64,000 bases of DNA from Agromyces cerinus subsp. cerinus (GTDB lineage: Bacteria; Actinomycetota; Actinomycetes; Actinomycetales; Microbacteriaceae). Shown one piece after another: positions 24,149-33,579 of the stretch (position 1 is the stretch's first letter; each line of letters begins with the position of its first letter). Where the stretch lies: contig NZ_FSRJ01000002.1 in NCBI RefSeq assembly GCF_900142065.1, positions 310,001 to 374,000 of the forward strand, given 5' to 3'. The translations under genes were made by a program, and so were the position numbers. The notes beneath the pieces were generated by a model. That model did not search any database. It had not been told where the DNA came from and worked only from the letters and a program-made list of their open reading frames with translations.

Positions 24149-25138
24149 ATGACCTCTCCAGCAGACCTCAGCGTGGTCGACCCGGAGCTCTCCGTGGAGG
24201 AGGCCCGGTTCAACGACCTCATCGCCGCCGACTCCCGCATCGAGCCGCGCGATTGGATGCCCGACGCGTACCGCAAGACGCTCATCCGCCAGATCTCGCA
24301 GCACGCCAACTCCGAGATCATCGGCATGCAGCCCGAGTCGAACTGGATCACGCGCGCGCCGAGCCTGAAGCGCAAGGCGATCCTCATGGCGAAGGTGCAA
24401 GACGAGGCGGGCCACGGGCTCTACCTCTACTCCGCGGCGCAGACCCTCGGCATCACGCGAGAGGAGATGACCGAGCAGCTCATCGCCGGCAAGGCCCGCT
24501 ACTCCTCGATCTTCAACTACACGACGCCGACCTGGGCCGACATGGGTGCGATCGGATGGCTCGTCGACGGCGCCGCGATCTGCAACCAGGTGCCGCTCTG
24601 CCGCGCCTCCTACGGCCCGTACGGCCGGGCGATGGTGCGCATCTGCAAGGAGGAGTCGTTCCACCAGCGGCAGGGCTTCGAGATCCTGCTCGAACTCATG
24701 CAGGGCACCGAGGCGCAGCGCGAGATGGCGCAGGACGCGGTGAACCGCTGGTACTGGCCCTCGCTCATGATGTTCGGCCCGCCCGACGACCAGTCGCCGA
24801 ACTCGGCGCAGTCGATGGCGTGGAACATCAAGCGCTTCTCGAACGACGAGCTGCGCCAGCGCTTCGTCGGCATGCTCGTGCCGCAGGCCGAGGTCATGGG
24901 CGTGACGCTGCCCGACCCGAACCTGCGATTCAACGAGGAGACCGGGGAGTACGACATGAGCGAGATCGACTGGACCGAGTTCAACGAGGTGCTCGCGGGC
25001 CGCGGCCCGGCGAACGCCGAGCGCCTGCGCCGTCGCCGCGAGGCCCACGAAGACGGCGCGTGGGTGCGCGAGGCGGCGCACGAGTACGCCCGCAAGCAGT
25101 CCGAGCGCGCGCTCGCCGCAGCAGGGGCGGTGGCGTGA
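24149..25138 (+). CDS. paaA: Phenylacetyl-CoA epoxidase catalytic subunit A
   Basis: A 329-residue di-iron monooxygenase alpha subunit. Metal-binding E-x-x-H motifs are visible in [15 protein letters not shown] and [18 protein letters not shown]. The stretches [25 protein letters not shown] and [15 protein letters not shown] are characteristic of PaaA. It epoxidises the ring of phenylacetyl-CoA at the 1,2 position in the PaaABCE complex. The ATG at 24149 (AGGAG six bases upstream) is preferred over the in-frame ATG at 24119, which sits at the edge of the operator. The stop overlaps paaB (TGATG). Confidence 0.96.
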   Translation: MTSPADLSVVDPELSVEEARFNDLIAADSRIEPRDWMPDAYRKTLIRQISQHANSEIIGMQPESNWITRAPSLKRKAILMAKVQDEAGHGLYLYSAAQTLGITREEMTEQLIAGKARYSSIFNYTTPTWADMGAIGWLVDGAAICNQVPLCRASYGPYGRAMVRICKEESFHQRQGFEILLELMQGTEAQREMAQDAVNRWYWPSLMMFGPPDDQSPNSAQSMAWNIKRFSNDELRQRFVGMLVPQAEVMGVTLPDPNLRFNEETGEYDMSEIDWTEFNEVLAGRGPANAERLRRRREAHEDGAWVREAAHEYARKQSERALAAAGAVA

Positions 25139-25443
25139 TGTCGACACCGGGTGAGATCGGCACCGAGGCCTGGCCGCTCTGGGAGGTCTTCGTGCGCGCC
25201 AACCGCGGCCTGAGCCACGTGCACGTCGGCTCGCTGCACGCGCCCGACGCCGACATGGCCGTGCGCAACGCGCGCGACCTCTACACGCGCCGGAACGAGG
25301 GCATCTCGATCTGGGTCGTGCCCGCCGACGCGATCACGACGAGCGACCCCGACGCGAAGGGCGCCTTCTTCGAGAGCCCCGCCGGCAAGAACTACCGTCA
25401 CGCCGTCTACTACACGAAGAGCGAAGGGGTGAAGCACCTGTGA
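25138..25443 (+). CDS. paaB: Phenylacetyl-CoA epoxidase subunit B
   Basis: A 101-residue protein of usual PaaB length. The conserved start WPLWEVFVRANRGLSHVHVGSLHA and the segment RNARDLYTRRNEGISIWVVPA identify it. It is a small structural subunit that bridges PaaAC pairs in the epoxidase. It overlaps paaA and paaC by a few bases at each end. Confidence 0.95.
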   Translation: MSTPGEIGTEAWPLWEVFVRANRGLSHVHVGSLHAPDADMAVRNARDLYTRRNEGISIWVVPADAITTSDPDAKGAFFESPAGKNYRHAVYYTKSEGVKHL

Positions 25444-26336
25444 GCGGCATGCGCCCTGAGCCCGTCGAAGGGTTTCGACCGGCTCAACCTGCAGAAGACG
25501 TCCACGGCGACGTCTCCGTCGATCGCCTCGCGCTCGCCGACGAGCTCGCGGGCACCGCGGCCGACGGCAGCACCGCGGTGGCCTCGGCGGATGCCGCGGA
25601 GTACGCGATGCGGCTCGGCGACGACGCCCTCGTGCTCGCCCAGCAGCTCGGCATGTGGATCGCCCGCGCGCCCGAGCTCGAGGAGGACGTCGCGCTCGGC
25701 AACATCGCCCTCGACCTCATCGGGCACGCGCGTTCGCTGCTGCACTACGCCGGCACTGCGAGCGGCCGCAGCGAAGACGACCTCGCCTATTGGCGCGATG
25801 AGCCCGAGTTCCGCAACGCCTGGCTCTTCGAGCAGCCGAACGGCGACTTCGGCCACACGATCGCGCGACAGCTCGCGGCATCCGTCTACCTGTTCGAGCT
25901 GTACTCGCGGCTCGTGGACTCGACCGACCCGACGCTCGCGGCGATCGCCGCGAAGTCGGTGAAGGAGGTCGACTACCACCGCGACCACGCGACCCAGTGG
26001 GTGCTGCGCCTCGCGGGCGGCACCGAGGAGTCGCGTCGCCGCATGCTCCTCGCGATCGCCGACACCTGGCCGTACGTCGACGAGCTGTTCGTCGACGACG
26101 CGCTCGTCGAGCGGCTCGCCGCGACGGGCGTCGCCGTGCTGCCGTCGACCCTGCGCCCGGCGTTCGACGCCGTCATCGACGAGGTCTTCGCCGAAGCCGT
26201 GCTCGAGCGCCCGACCGGCCGCACCGCGTTCATCGCCTCGGGCGGAGGCCGAGCCGGCAGCCACACCGAGCACATCGGACCGCTGCTCGCCGAGATGCAG
26301 GTGCTCGCCCGCGCGCACCCCGGAGCATCGTGGTGA
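25440..26336 (+). CDS. paaC: Phenylacetyl-CoA epoxidase subunit C
   Basis: A 298-residue non-catalytic ferritin-fold partner of PaaA. Recognisable parts are GDDALVLAQQLGMWIARAPELEEDVALGNIALDLIGHAR near residues 60-100 and the C-terminal GRAGSHTEHIGPLLAEMQVLAR. The GTG at 25440 overlaps the paaB stop. Residues about 4-18 (MRPEPVEGFRPAQPA) are coded by two inverted REP-like halves at 25455-25489 and look like an insertion ahead of the conserved core. An alternative start after the insertion is not obvious. Confidence 0.94.
   Translation: MSGMRPEPVEGFRPAQPAEDVHGDVSVDRLALADELAGTAADGSTAVASADAAEYAMRLGDDALVLAQQLGMWIARAPELEEDVALGNIALDLIGHARSLLHYAGTASGRSEDDLAYWRDEPEFRNAWLFEQPNGDFGHTIARQLAASVYLFELYSRLVDSTDPTLAAIAAKSVKEVDYHRDHATQWVLRLAGGTEESRRRMLLAIADTWPYVDELFVDDALVERLAATGVAVLPSTLRPAFDAVIDEVFAEAVLERPTGRTAFIASGGGRAGSHTEHIGPLLAEMQVLARAHPGASW
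25455..25489. repeat. Paired REP-like palindromes inside the 5' end of paaC
   Basis: CTGAGCCCGTCGAAGG (25455-25470) and GGTTTCGACCGGCTCAACC (25471-25489) are adjacent inverted copies of the REP-like core. They are translated in frame as part of PaaC. Confidence 0.75.
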
Positions 26337-26890
26337 CCGCGGCGGTGGCGCAGCGCGCCGAGGCATCCGTCGCTTCGGTCGCCCGGCCGGTGCCGAGCGA
26401 CCCCGCCGCCGCGCGCGCGTGGGCGGTCGCAGCGACCGTGACCGACCCCGAGATCCCCGTGCTCACGATCGAAGACCTCGGCGTATTGCGGTCGGTCGAG
26501 ATCGGCGACGACGGAGCCGTGCGCGTGCAGCTGACCCCGACGTACAGCGGATGCCCCGCGCTCGACGCCATGCGCGACGACGTGCTGCTCGCGCTCACGC
26601 ACGCCGGCTACGACGACGTGCGCGTCGACCTCGTGCTCGCCCCCGCGTGGACCACCGACTGGATGAGCGACGCCGGCAAAGAGAAGCTGCGCAGGTACGG
26701 CATCCAGGCGCCGAGCGGCAACGCGGCCGCACGCCCGGCCGGCCCCGTGCGCGTGCAGCTCGCCGTGAAGTGCCCGCGCTGCGACTCGCTCAACACCCGC
26801 GAACTCGCCCGCTTCGGCTCGACATCGTGCAAGGCCCTCTACGAGTGCCGCGACTGCCTCGAGCCCTTCGACTACTTCAAGGTGCTCTGA
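26333..26890 (+). CDS. paaD: PaaD, epoxidase maturation protein (DUF59/MIP18 type)
   Basis: A 185-residue protein. The N-terminal DUF59/MIP18-like domain (about residues 30-110) has DPEIPVLTIEDLGVLRSV and PTYSGCPALDAM. The C-terminal zinc-ribbon has CPRCDS, then TSCKALYECRDCLEPFDYFKVL. PaaD is thought to help assemble an iron-sulfur or metal centre of the epoxidase system rather than catalyse. Start is one of two adjacent GTG codons (26330 or 26333) overlapping the paaC stop; the stop overlaps paaE (TGATG). Confidence 0.94.
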   Translation: MTAAVAQRAEASVASVARPVPSDPAAARAWAVAATVTDPEIPVLTIEDLGVLRSVEIGDDGAVRVQLTPTYSGCPALDAMRDDVLLALTHAGYDDVRVDLVLAPAWTTDWMSDAGKEKLRRYGIQAPSGNAAARPAGPVRVQLAVKCPRCDSLNTRELARFGSTSCKALYECRDCLEPFDYFKVL

Positions 26891-28107
26891 TGGCCGCCCG
26901 CAACCTGGGGTCGACGGCGACCCCGACGCCCGATGCCGCGACGCCCGATGCCGCGGTCGCCTCGGCGTTCCTGCAGAGCACCGTCGGCGGCGAATCCCTG
27001 TCCAAGAACGAAGCGGCGAAGCGGCACCGCGCCCGCTTCCACTCGCTCGAGGTCGCCGAGGTGCGCCCGCTGACGGCCGATGCCGTCGAGGTCACCTTCG
27101 CCGTGCCCGACGAGCTCGCCGACGACTACACGTACCTGCCCGGCCAGTACGTGGCGCTCCGCAAGGACTTCGACGGGCACGAGCTGCGTCGCAGCTACTC
27201 GATCTGCCGTCCGCCCGTGCGGGGCAGCGTCTCGGTCGCGATCAAGCGCGACCTGGGCGGCCAGTTCTCGACGTGGGCGAACACCGAGCTCGTCGCGGGC
27301 GACACCCTCGACGTGATGAGCCCGCAGGGCACCTTCACCTCGAGCCTCGACGCGCTCGACGGCAAGCACATCGTCGGCATCGCCGCCGGGTCGGGCATCA
27401 CCCCGCTCATGGCGCTCGCCCACACGGTGCTGGCGCGCTCCGCGACATCCGAGTTCGAGCTCGTCTACACGAACCGTTCGACGCTCGACGTGATGTTCCT
27501 CGAGGAGCTCGCCGAGCTGAAGGACCGCTACCCGTCGCGCCTCGCCCTGCACCACGTGCTCTCGCGCGAACAGCGCACCGCACCTCTGCTCTCGGGGCGC
27601 ATCGACGGCGAGAAGCTCGATCGCATGCTCGATGTGCTGATCCGGCCCGAGACGGTCGACGAGTGGTTCCTCTGCGGGCCGTTCGAGCTCGTGCAGCTCG
27701 CGCGCGACACCCTCGAGGCGCGCGGCGTGCCGGCCAAGCACGTGCGCTACGAGCTCTTCACGACCGACGCCGACCGGGTCGAGCCGCGACACGGCCGCCC
27801 CGTGGTGGTCGAGCGTGGCGAGCCGACGGTCGCGATCGAGTTCACGCTCGACGGCCTGTCGTCGACCGTCGACAGCCCGGTGAGCGCCAACGAGTCGATC
27901 CTGAACGCGGCGCTGCGCGTGCGGGCCGACGTGCCGTTCGCCTGCGCCGGGGGAGTGTGCGGCACCTGCCGTGCGCGCGTGATCGAGGGCAGCGTCGCGA
28001 TGACCGAGAACTACGCCCTCGAGCCCGACGAGCTCGAACGCGGCTACGTGCTCACGTGCCAGTCGCACCCCAAGTCGGACCGCGTCGTCGTCGACTACGA
28101 CGTCTGA
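26890..28107 (+). CDS. paaE: Phenylacetyl-CoA epoxidase reductase subunit E
   Basis: A 405-residue reductase with three parts. There is an FAD-binding beta-barrel (about residues 50-155, with RRSYSIC) and an NAD-binding domain (about 160-275, with GIAAGSGITPLMALAHT and EWFLCGPFELVQ). A plant-type 2Fe-2S ferredoxin domain (about 310-405) has the ligands in CAGGVCGTC and the last cysteine in VLTCQSHP. It passes electrons from NAD(P)H to the PaaA di-iron centre. The N-terminal about 45 residues (Ala/Pro/Thr-rich, then SLSKNEAAKRHRARF) are longer than in many PaaE proteins. Confidence 0.95.
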   Translation: MAARNLGSTATPTPDAATPDAAVASAFLQSTVGGESLSKNEAAKRHRARFHSLEVAEVRPLTADAVEVTFAVPDELADDYTYLPGQYVALRKDFDGHELRRSYSICRPPVRGSVSVAIKRDLGGQFSTWANTELVAGDTLDVMSPQGTFTSSLDALDGKHIVGIAAGSGITPLMALAHTVLARSATSEFELVYTNRSTLDVMFLEELAELKDRYPSRLALHHVLSREQRTAPLLSGRIDGEKLDRMLDVLIRPETVDEWFLCGPFELVQLARDTLEARGVPAKHVRYELFTTDADRVEPRHGRPVVVERGEPTVAIEFTLDGLSSTVDSPVSANESILNAALRVRADVPFACAGGVCGTCRARVIEGSVAMTENYALEPDELERGYVLTCQSHPKSDRVVVDYDV

Positions 28108-28156
28108 CGCCGATACCCTGCGAACGGGTCGACGGAGACCTGCGGAACGGAGCATC

Positions 28157-28942
28157 ATGATCGAACTCACCGTGGCCGACGGCGTCGCCGAGGTCGTGCT
28201 GAACGCCCCCGAGAAGCTCAACGCGCTCGACGAAGCGGCGATCGGCGAGCTCGCCGCCGCCTACACCGAGGCCGAGCGGATGGCGCAGACCGGCGACATC
28301 CGTGCGCTCGTGCTGCGCGGCGAGGGGCGCGCGTTCTGCGCCGGCCGCGACATCTCGGGCGTCGACCCCCGCGAGGACGACGTGCTCGGCTACCTCGGCG
28401 GACTCGTCGAGCCGCTCCTGCAGCGCATGGCCGGCATCGCCGTGCCGACGTTCGCGGTCGCGCACGGCGCGTGCCTCGGCGTGGGCCTCGGTCTGCTCAT
28501 CGCCTCCGACATCGTCTACGTCGCCGACACCGCGAAGATCGGCTCGCCGTTCGCGAGCCTCGGGGCGACGCTCGACTCGGGCGGGCACACCCTCTTCGTC
28601 GAACGACTCGGCGCGCATCGCACCATGGACCTCATCGTCACCGGCCGGCTCATGTCGGGCGCCGAGGCGGTCGCGGCGGGCCTGTTCTCGCAGGTGTTCC
28701 CCGCCGACGAGGTGACGGATGCCACCCGCGCCGCGGCCCGCGCCGCGGCATCCGGGGCCACCCAGGCGTTCGTCGCCTCGAAGCGCCTCGTCGCGGCGCT
28801 CCGCGACGACCGGCTCGGGCTCTGGGCGTCGATGTCCGAGGAGAACCGCGCGCAGGCCGCGCTCTGCGACACCGCCGACTACCGCGAGGGCTTCGCCGCG
28901 TTCCAGGAGAAGCGGAAGCCGGTCTTCAGCGGGCGCAGCTGA
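28157..28942 (+). CDS. paaG: 1,2-epoxyphenylacetyl-CoA isomerase
   Basis: A 261-residue crotonase. The usual hydratase glutamates are missing (HGACLGVGLGLLIASDIV and GSPFASLGATLDSGG), but the aspartate of LDSGG is kept, as in PaaG, which isomerises the ring epoxide to oxepin-CoA. ATG at 28157 with GGAG a few bases upstream. It lies 49 bases after paaE and closes the rightward paa operon. An ordinary enoyl-CoA isomerase is the alternative, but the active-site pattern and position favour PaaG. Confidence 0.88.
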   Translation: MIELTVADGVAEVVLNAPEKLNALDEAAIGELAAAYTEAERMAQTGDIRALVLRGEGRAFCAGRDISGVDPREDDVLGYLGGLVEPLLQRMAGIAVPTFAVAHGACLGVGLGLLIASDIVYVADTAKIGSPFASLGATLDSGGHTLFVERLGAHRTMDLIVTGRLMSGAEAVAAGLFSQVFPADEVTDATRAAARAAASGATQAFVASKRLVAALRDDRLGLWASMSEENRAQAALCDTADYREGFAAFQEKRKPVFSGRS

Positions 28943-28968
28943 GTCCGGCGGGCGGGTTCTCGGCTGCC

Positions 28969-30105
28969 TCACCCGAGGGAATCGAGCAGCGGGATGCAGA
29001 ACCAGATCCCGGCCATGACGACGACCGGCAGGAACGCGAGCAGCGGGATGCGCTGCTTCAGCCGTCGACCCTGCGGAGCGACGCCGCGGGGCATCGCGGG
29101 GAGCGGGCCGGGAGGCTGCGCGACGGCCGAGCTCGGCTCGGCGAGCCGCTCGTCGCGCCAGCGTTCCCACCGCTCGAGCTTCGCGTTCAGTGCGTCGACG
29201 GTGGAGAAGACCCACTCCCACATCGCCGGGTCGTCGCTCGAGAACGCGCGAGATCCGCTCGAGTAGAGATAGAGCCGGTCGTCGACGATCTCGACGTCGA
29301 AACCGGCGCCGGCGTCGATGAACCGGGCCATGATGTCGGGTGTGAACAGGTAGAGGGCGTCGGCTTCGTATCCTTCGGGGCAGTGCAGCGTGAAGTGCCG
29401 GTCGAAGTCGCCCTCCAGGGAGAGCTGCTGCGCGGTCGCGAGCGCGTTCGGCAGATTCGAGCCGAGGAGTTTCGAGTCGTTGCTCCGAGCGTCGAGCACG
29501 ATGTGCGGCAGCGCGCGATCGAGCGTGAACGCGAGGTACGACCAGCGGAACGTCTCGTGCGTCTTCGTCGTCTGCTTCACGTACCGGTAGTTCGCGATCT
29601 CGACGGCCCGCGGCTGCGACAGGCGCACGATCTCGCTCGCGACGCGATCGCTGCCGTGCTCGAAGATCATGCCGGGTGCCGCGGGCTCGGCGATGCGCGG
29701 CACGAACTCGAGCCCGTTCGCGGCGGCGAATCGACTGACCCGGAAGCGGGCCTCGCCCTCGAGACGGGATGACTTCACCGCGTACCAGGCGAAGCTCGCG
29801 ATGATCGTCGCGGCACCGGCGAAGGCCAGCGGGAAGACCACTTCGCCGGGGAGCCCGACGCCGGTGGAGGCCTCGAGCACGCCGTCGACGAGCATCACGA
29901 CGAAGAGAAGCGGCAGGGCGACGATGAGTGCCGCGAACCCGCCGAGGACGAGCCCGAGGAGCACGCCGTACCACGGGACGCCGCCGCCGCCGCCCGGCCG
30001 GAAGCCGTTGCGGACCTCGTACTCCCGCACGGCGGAGTGATCGACCGGATCCAGGAGCGGGGCGGGGTCGAATCTCGCGGTCGTCGTGGGCCGGCTCTCG
30101 CTCAT
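28969..30105 (-). CDS. Membrane protein of unknown function
   Basis: A 378-residue protein. Two hydrophobic segments lie near the N-terminus (about residues 40-65 and 85-105) and one at the C-terminus (about 350-375, PLLAFLPVVVMAGIWFCIPLLD). Between them is a large soluble part with a DUF3137-like feel (FRVSRFAAANGLEF, RFIDAGAGFDVEIVDDRLYLYSSG). No enzyme motif is seen. Start ATG at 30105 is set by a -10-like TACGAT six bases upstream, which points to a leaderless message. Confidence 0.65.
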   Translation of the reverse strand: MSESRPTTTARFDPAPLLDPVDHSAVREYEVRNGFRPGGGGGVPWYGVLLGLVLGGFAALIVALPLLFVVMLVDGVLEASTGVGLPGEVVFPLAFAGAATIIASFAWYAVKSSRLEGEARFRVSRFAAANGLEFVPRIAEPAAPGMIFEHGSDRVASEIVRLSQPRAVEIANYRYVKQTTKTHETFRWSYLAFTLDRALPHIVLDARSNDSKLLGSNLPNALATAQQLSLEGDFDRHFTLHCPEGYEADALYLFTPDIMARFIDAGAGFDVEIVDDRLYLYSSGSRAFSSDDPAMWEWVFSTVDALNAKLERWERWRDERLAEPSSAVAQPPGPLPAMPRGVAPQGRRLKQRIPLLAFLPVVVMAGIWFCIPLLDSLG

Positions 30106-30111
30106 CCGCAG

Positions 30112-30117
30112 ATCGTA
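30112..30117 (-). promoter_or_regulatory. -10 box for a leaderless transcript
   Basis: TACGAT on the minus strand lies six bases ahead of the ATG at 30105, the spacing expected when transcription begins at or next to the start codon. No ribosome site is seen in front of that ATG. Confidence 0.45.
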
Positions 30118-30212
30118 CCGGTGCGGGCGGGCGGCCGGAGGGCTTGGGCGTTCGCGGTTCGGTGTCACTGTCGGTCGCTTCGGAGACCTTCCCCTCGGGA
30201 CGGGCCCTCTGC

Positions 30213-30242
30213 TAGCATCCGACGGTAACTTGGCAAATTTGC
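30213..30242 (+). promoter_or_regulatory. Promoter and palindrome ahead of the glycosidase-like gene
   Basis: A -10-like TAGCAT is at 30213-30218 and a perfect 10-base palindrome GCAAATTTGC at 30233-30242, extended by matching TT/AA further out. The AT-rich stretch 30225-30275 stands out from the surrounding GC-rich DNA. Its place just after the expected start point suggests repression by a sugar-responsive regulator encoded elsewhere (inference). Confidence 0.5.
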
Positions 30243-30286
30243 AGAATATTGTTGGAAATCAGCAGATCATCACTCGAGGGAGAGTC

Positions 30287-33200
30287 ATGCCGGCACGACC
30301 ACATCGTCCATCCCGACGGAGCGGGACCGAGTATCGTGCGGCGCGCGGAGGCGTGCGTTCCGCCGTCGCCGCGATCACCGCGGGCGCGGTGATCGCGGCG
30401 GGCATCGCCTTCGGCTCGGCGCCCGCGGCCGCCGCCGAGGCGTCACTGCTCGTCAACGGCGGATTCGAACTCGGCGCCGCGCCCTGGGTGTTCGCCGGCG
30501 GTGCCGGCATCGCGACGAACAACCCGCATTCCGGATCCGCGCTCGCCTATCTCGACGACGGGGACGCGAACTCGATCTCGCAGGACCTCGCCGTGCCGAC
30601 CGACGGCGAGTACCGCGCCGAGGCGTGGGTGGCGACCGGCGGGGCCGGCGGAGTCTTCGGGCTGCGTGACGCGAACGGTGTGATCGCCTCGCTCGATCTG
30701 CCGAGCGCGGCCGGCTACCGTCTCTACAGCCTGCCCGGCGTCGACCTCCCCGCGGGCGCCGACGTGCAGGTGTTCTTCACCGGCGGAACAGAATGGACGA
30801 ACATCGACGACGTCAACATGACCCGCGACATCCGCGTGGTCGACGCGTTCGCGATCGCCGGCCAGCAGGGCCCGACGTCGATCGACGCGGAGGCCGGGAC
30901 CATCTCCCTCCAGGTGCCGTACGACCGCGATCTCACGAGCCTCGCGGCCACGGTCGAGCTCGCCGACGGCGCCAGGATGCTCCCCGACCCGAGTGCACCG
31001 CGCGACTACCGCGAACCGGTCGAGTTCACCGTGCGCGATCGCGACGGAGCCGAGACGCGGTGGACCGTGACCGTCGTGCGTGAACCGAAGGGCATCGTCA
31101 TCCAGAGCGCCGACCAGGCACTCACCGACGCGTTCAACTGGTCGAAGTGGCGCGCCCGGCAGCACGTGCAGACGGGCAAGTCCGGTCCGATCAACGTGAA
31201 CGGCGACACCCCCGGCCCGACCCGGGTGGACTACATCCCCTCCTACTGGGCAGGGTACGCCCACCGCACCGCGTTCTATTCGCGCGACTTCGTGCACCAG
31301 GCGAGCGGCGCCCACCTGCTCGGCCTCGAAGCCGAGAACAAGTCCATGCTCACCGCGTTCGCGGCCACCGCGAACGCATCGCGGAAGTGGTACCCGCTCT
31401 GGGCGCTCAACTTCGACGGCAGCCCGTACACGATCGACTACAAGAGCGACGAGAACTTCGTGCGCGAGGTGCCCGCCGTGTTCGAGCTCGTCGAGGAGGC
31501 CGCCGAGCAGTACCGCTGGACCGGCGATGCCGACTATCTCGACGACCCGGTGCTCTGGCAGTACTACTCGAAGGCGGTGACCGACTTCGTCGCCCTGCAC
31601 GATGCGCGCATCCCCAACGGCGTCGCCGAAGGCACCGGCCGCGGCATCTTCGCCGGCGCAGCGAGCTATGACGAACGGCCCGGCGTCGAGGCGATCGAGG
31701 CGGGCGACGGCATCGCCTCGCAGTACGCCGCCTACCGGGCCTTCGCCTCCATGGCAGGCGCCAAGGGCGAGCAGGCCCTCGCCGACGAGTTCACGACGAA
31801 GGCCGATGAGCTGCAGCGCTACTTCAACGAGGAGTGGGGCGTCACCGACGCGCAGGCCGAATACGTGCGAGCGCGCAACGGCGAAGGCGAGCCCGTGCTC
31901 GGATTCGGGCGCGAGCCGAGCGCGTTCGAGGCGATCAAGAAGCTCATCGACCCCGATGCCAAGCGCAGCTACGAATTCCTGCCGTATCTCGACCGGATGT
32001 TCGCCGAGGACCGCCCCGAGAACATCGAGGCGCTCACCTACGTGCCGGATGCGCTGTTCGAGTACGGGCGTGACGCCGAGGCCTACGCCTGGATGCAGGA
32101 CATCGTCTCCCACCTGCACGAGCCGCACGTGGTCTCGCAGCAGGGCGTGAACGGCGACTACCCCGAGACCAGCTTCACGCTCGTGTCGCAGACGGTCGAA
32201 GGCCTTGCCGGCGTCGACCCGAACGCGCCCGAGCACGCGGTCGCGGTCGAGTCGCACCTGCCCGAGGCGCTGCCGTGGCTCGAGCTCGACCACGTCGCGG
32301 TCGGCGAGCACCGCTTCGGCGTCCGTCACGAGGGACGCACCTCGACGGTCGTGACGCATGAGGAGGGACCTCAGCCGCTGACCACCACGGTGCGATTCGA
32401 CGGCGGGTGGAAGTGGATCGTCGTGGACGGCGAGAAGACGAAGCCCGAGCTGCGACACCTCAACGGCCGCGCGGTCAGCGAGCTGACCGTCGACCTCCCC
32501 GTCGGCGCGTCGGTCGAGTTCCGGGCGCAGGGAGCGCTCCGCGAGCAGCAGCACGGCGACACCATCCTCACCCACCCCGCCGAGTTCGGGCTCGCCGCAC
32601 CGGCCGACGAGGCGGTGCGCGTCGCGACCACCCCCAAGCTCGATTGGCAGCGCTCGGGGAACGCCGACGAGTACCGGGTGGTGGTGGCTCGCGACCGCGC
32701 ACTGACCGAGGTCGTCGCCGACCGCACCGTCCGCGGCACCTCCGTGCGCCTGAAGCAGGAGCTCCAGCCGGGTCTCCGCTACTTCTGGTCGGTCACCGCC
32801 GTGAATTCCGCCACCGGGCAGCGCCTCGCAGCGAGCGAGACGCGCTCGTTCCGCACGAAGCCGACCGCGGCGCCTGCGGCCCCGGCCGGCGTCGAGGCGT
32901 ACCGCTCGGGCGACAAGGTGGTCGTGCTGTGGGAGCCCGCCGAGGACGCCGTGAGCAGCGTCGTCTGGCGGGCGCCGGCCGGGTCGGACGACTTCGTCGA
33001 GCTCGCCTCGGGCGTCGCCGGCTCCTCGTTCGTCGACACGGATGCCTCGGGAGGGCCGTACCGCTATCGGGTCGCCGCCGCGAACGAACTCGGAACCGGT
33101 CAGGCGACCACCGTCGACGAGGTGACCTCGCCCGATGAGGTGGTCTCGTACCTCAGCGACCGCGAGTGGATCTCCGCGACGACCGGGTGGGGCACGATCG

Positions 33201-33568
33201 GCCGAGATCGCTCGGTCAGCGGCGGGACGCTGCGCATCGAGGGTCAGAGCTTCGCGAAGGGCCTCGGGGCCCACGCGAACAGCGAGATCGTGTTCGCCCT
33301 CGCCCCGACCGATGCGTCGTTCTCGGCGATGGTGGGCGTCGACGACGCGTCATCCGCGCAGTCGCCGGCCTCGATCGTGTTCCAGGTGCTCGCCGACGGC
33401 GTCGTGGTCTACGACAGCGGCGTCATGCGCGCGACCTCGCCGGTGCAGGCGATCGAGCTCGACGTACTCGGCGTGCGAGAGCTGACCCTCCGCGCCTCCG
33501 ACGCCGACGGCAGCAACAACAGCGATCACGCCGACTGGGGAGACGCCCGCATCCGCTCGCTGGGGTAG
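30287..33568 (+). CDS. Secreted multidomain glycosidase-like protein with NPCBM domain
   Basis: A 1,093-residue exported protein. The parts, in order, are: a long signal peptide (about residues 1-50, ending APAAAAEA); a carbohydrate-binding-like beta domain (52-180, LLVNGGFELGAAPWVF); a small Ig-like domain (185-265); a large helical region (265-745) that looks like an (alpha/alpha) toroid glycosidase; two fibronectin-III-like domains (765-860 and 861-945); and a C-terminal NPCBM domain (950-1093, RIEGQSFAKGLGAHANSEIVF). ATG at 30287 with GAGGGAGA upstream. The glycosidase assignment rests on overall pattern (DYIPSYWAGYAHRTAFYSRDF, YPETSFTLVSQTVEG), not on a proven catalytic pair, so the family and substrate are open. 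Confidence 0.75.
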   Translation: MPARPHRPSRRSGTEYRAARGGVRSAVAAITAGAVIAAGIAFGSAPAAAAEASLLVNGGFELGAAPWVFAGGAGIATNNPHSGSALAYLDDGDANSISQDLAVPTDGEYRAEAWVATGGAGGVFGLRDANGVIASLDLPSAAGYRLYSLPGVDLPAGADVQVFFTGGTEWTNIDDVNMTRDIRVVDAFAIAGQQGPTSIDAEAGTISLQVPYDRDLTSLAATVELADGARMLPDPSAPRDYREPVEFTVRDRDGAETRWTVTVVREPKGIVIQSADQALTDAFNWSKWRARQHVQTGKSGPINVNGDTPGPTRVDYIPSYWAGYAHRTAFYSRDFVHQASGAHLLGLEAENKSMLTAFAATANASRKWYPLWALNFDGSPYTIDYKSDENFVREVPAVFELVEEAAEQYRWTGDADYLDDPVLWQYYSKAVTDFVALHDARIPNGVAEGTGRGIFAGAASYDERPGVEAIEAGDGIASQYAAYRAFASMAGAKGEQALADEFTTKADELQRYFNEEWGVTDAQAEYVRARNGEGEPVLGFGREPSAFEAIKKLIDPDAKRSYEFLPYLDRMFAEDRPENIEALTYVPDALFEYGRDAEAYAWMQDIVSHLHEPHVVSQQGVNGDYPETSFTLVSQTVEGLAGVDPNAPEHAVAVESHLPEALPWLELDHVAVGEHRFGVRHEGRTSTVVTHEEGPQPLTTTVRFDGGWKWIVVDGEKTKPELRHLNGRAVSELTVDLPVGASVEFRAQGALREQQHGDTILTHPAEFGLAAPADEAVRVATTPKLDWQRSGNADEYRVVVARDRALTEVVADRTVRGTSVRLKQELQPGLRYFWSVTAVNSATGQRLAASETRSFRTKPTAAPAAPAGVEAYRSGDKVVVLWEPAEDAVSSVVWRAPAGSDDFVELASGVAGSSFVDTDASGGPYRYRVAAANELGTGQATTVDEVTSPDEVVSYLSDREWISATTGWGTIGRDRSVSGGTLRIEGQSFAKGLGAHANSEIVFALAPTDASFSAMVGVDDASSAQSPASIVFQVLADGVVVYDSGVMRATSPVQAIELDVLGVRELTLRASDADGSNNSDHADWGDARIRSLG

Positions 33569-33579
33569 CGGGTCCCGGA

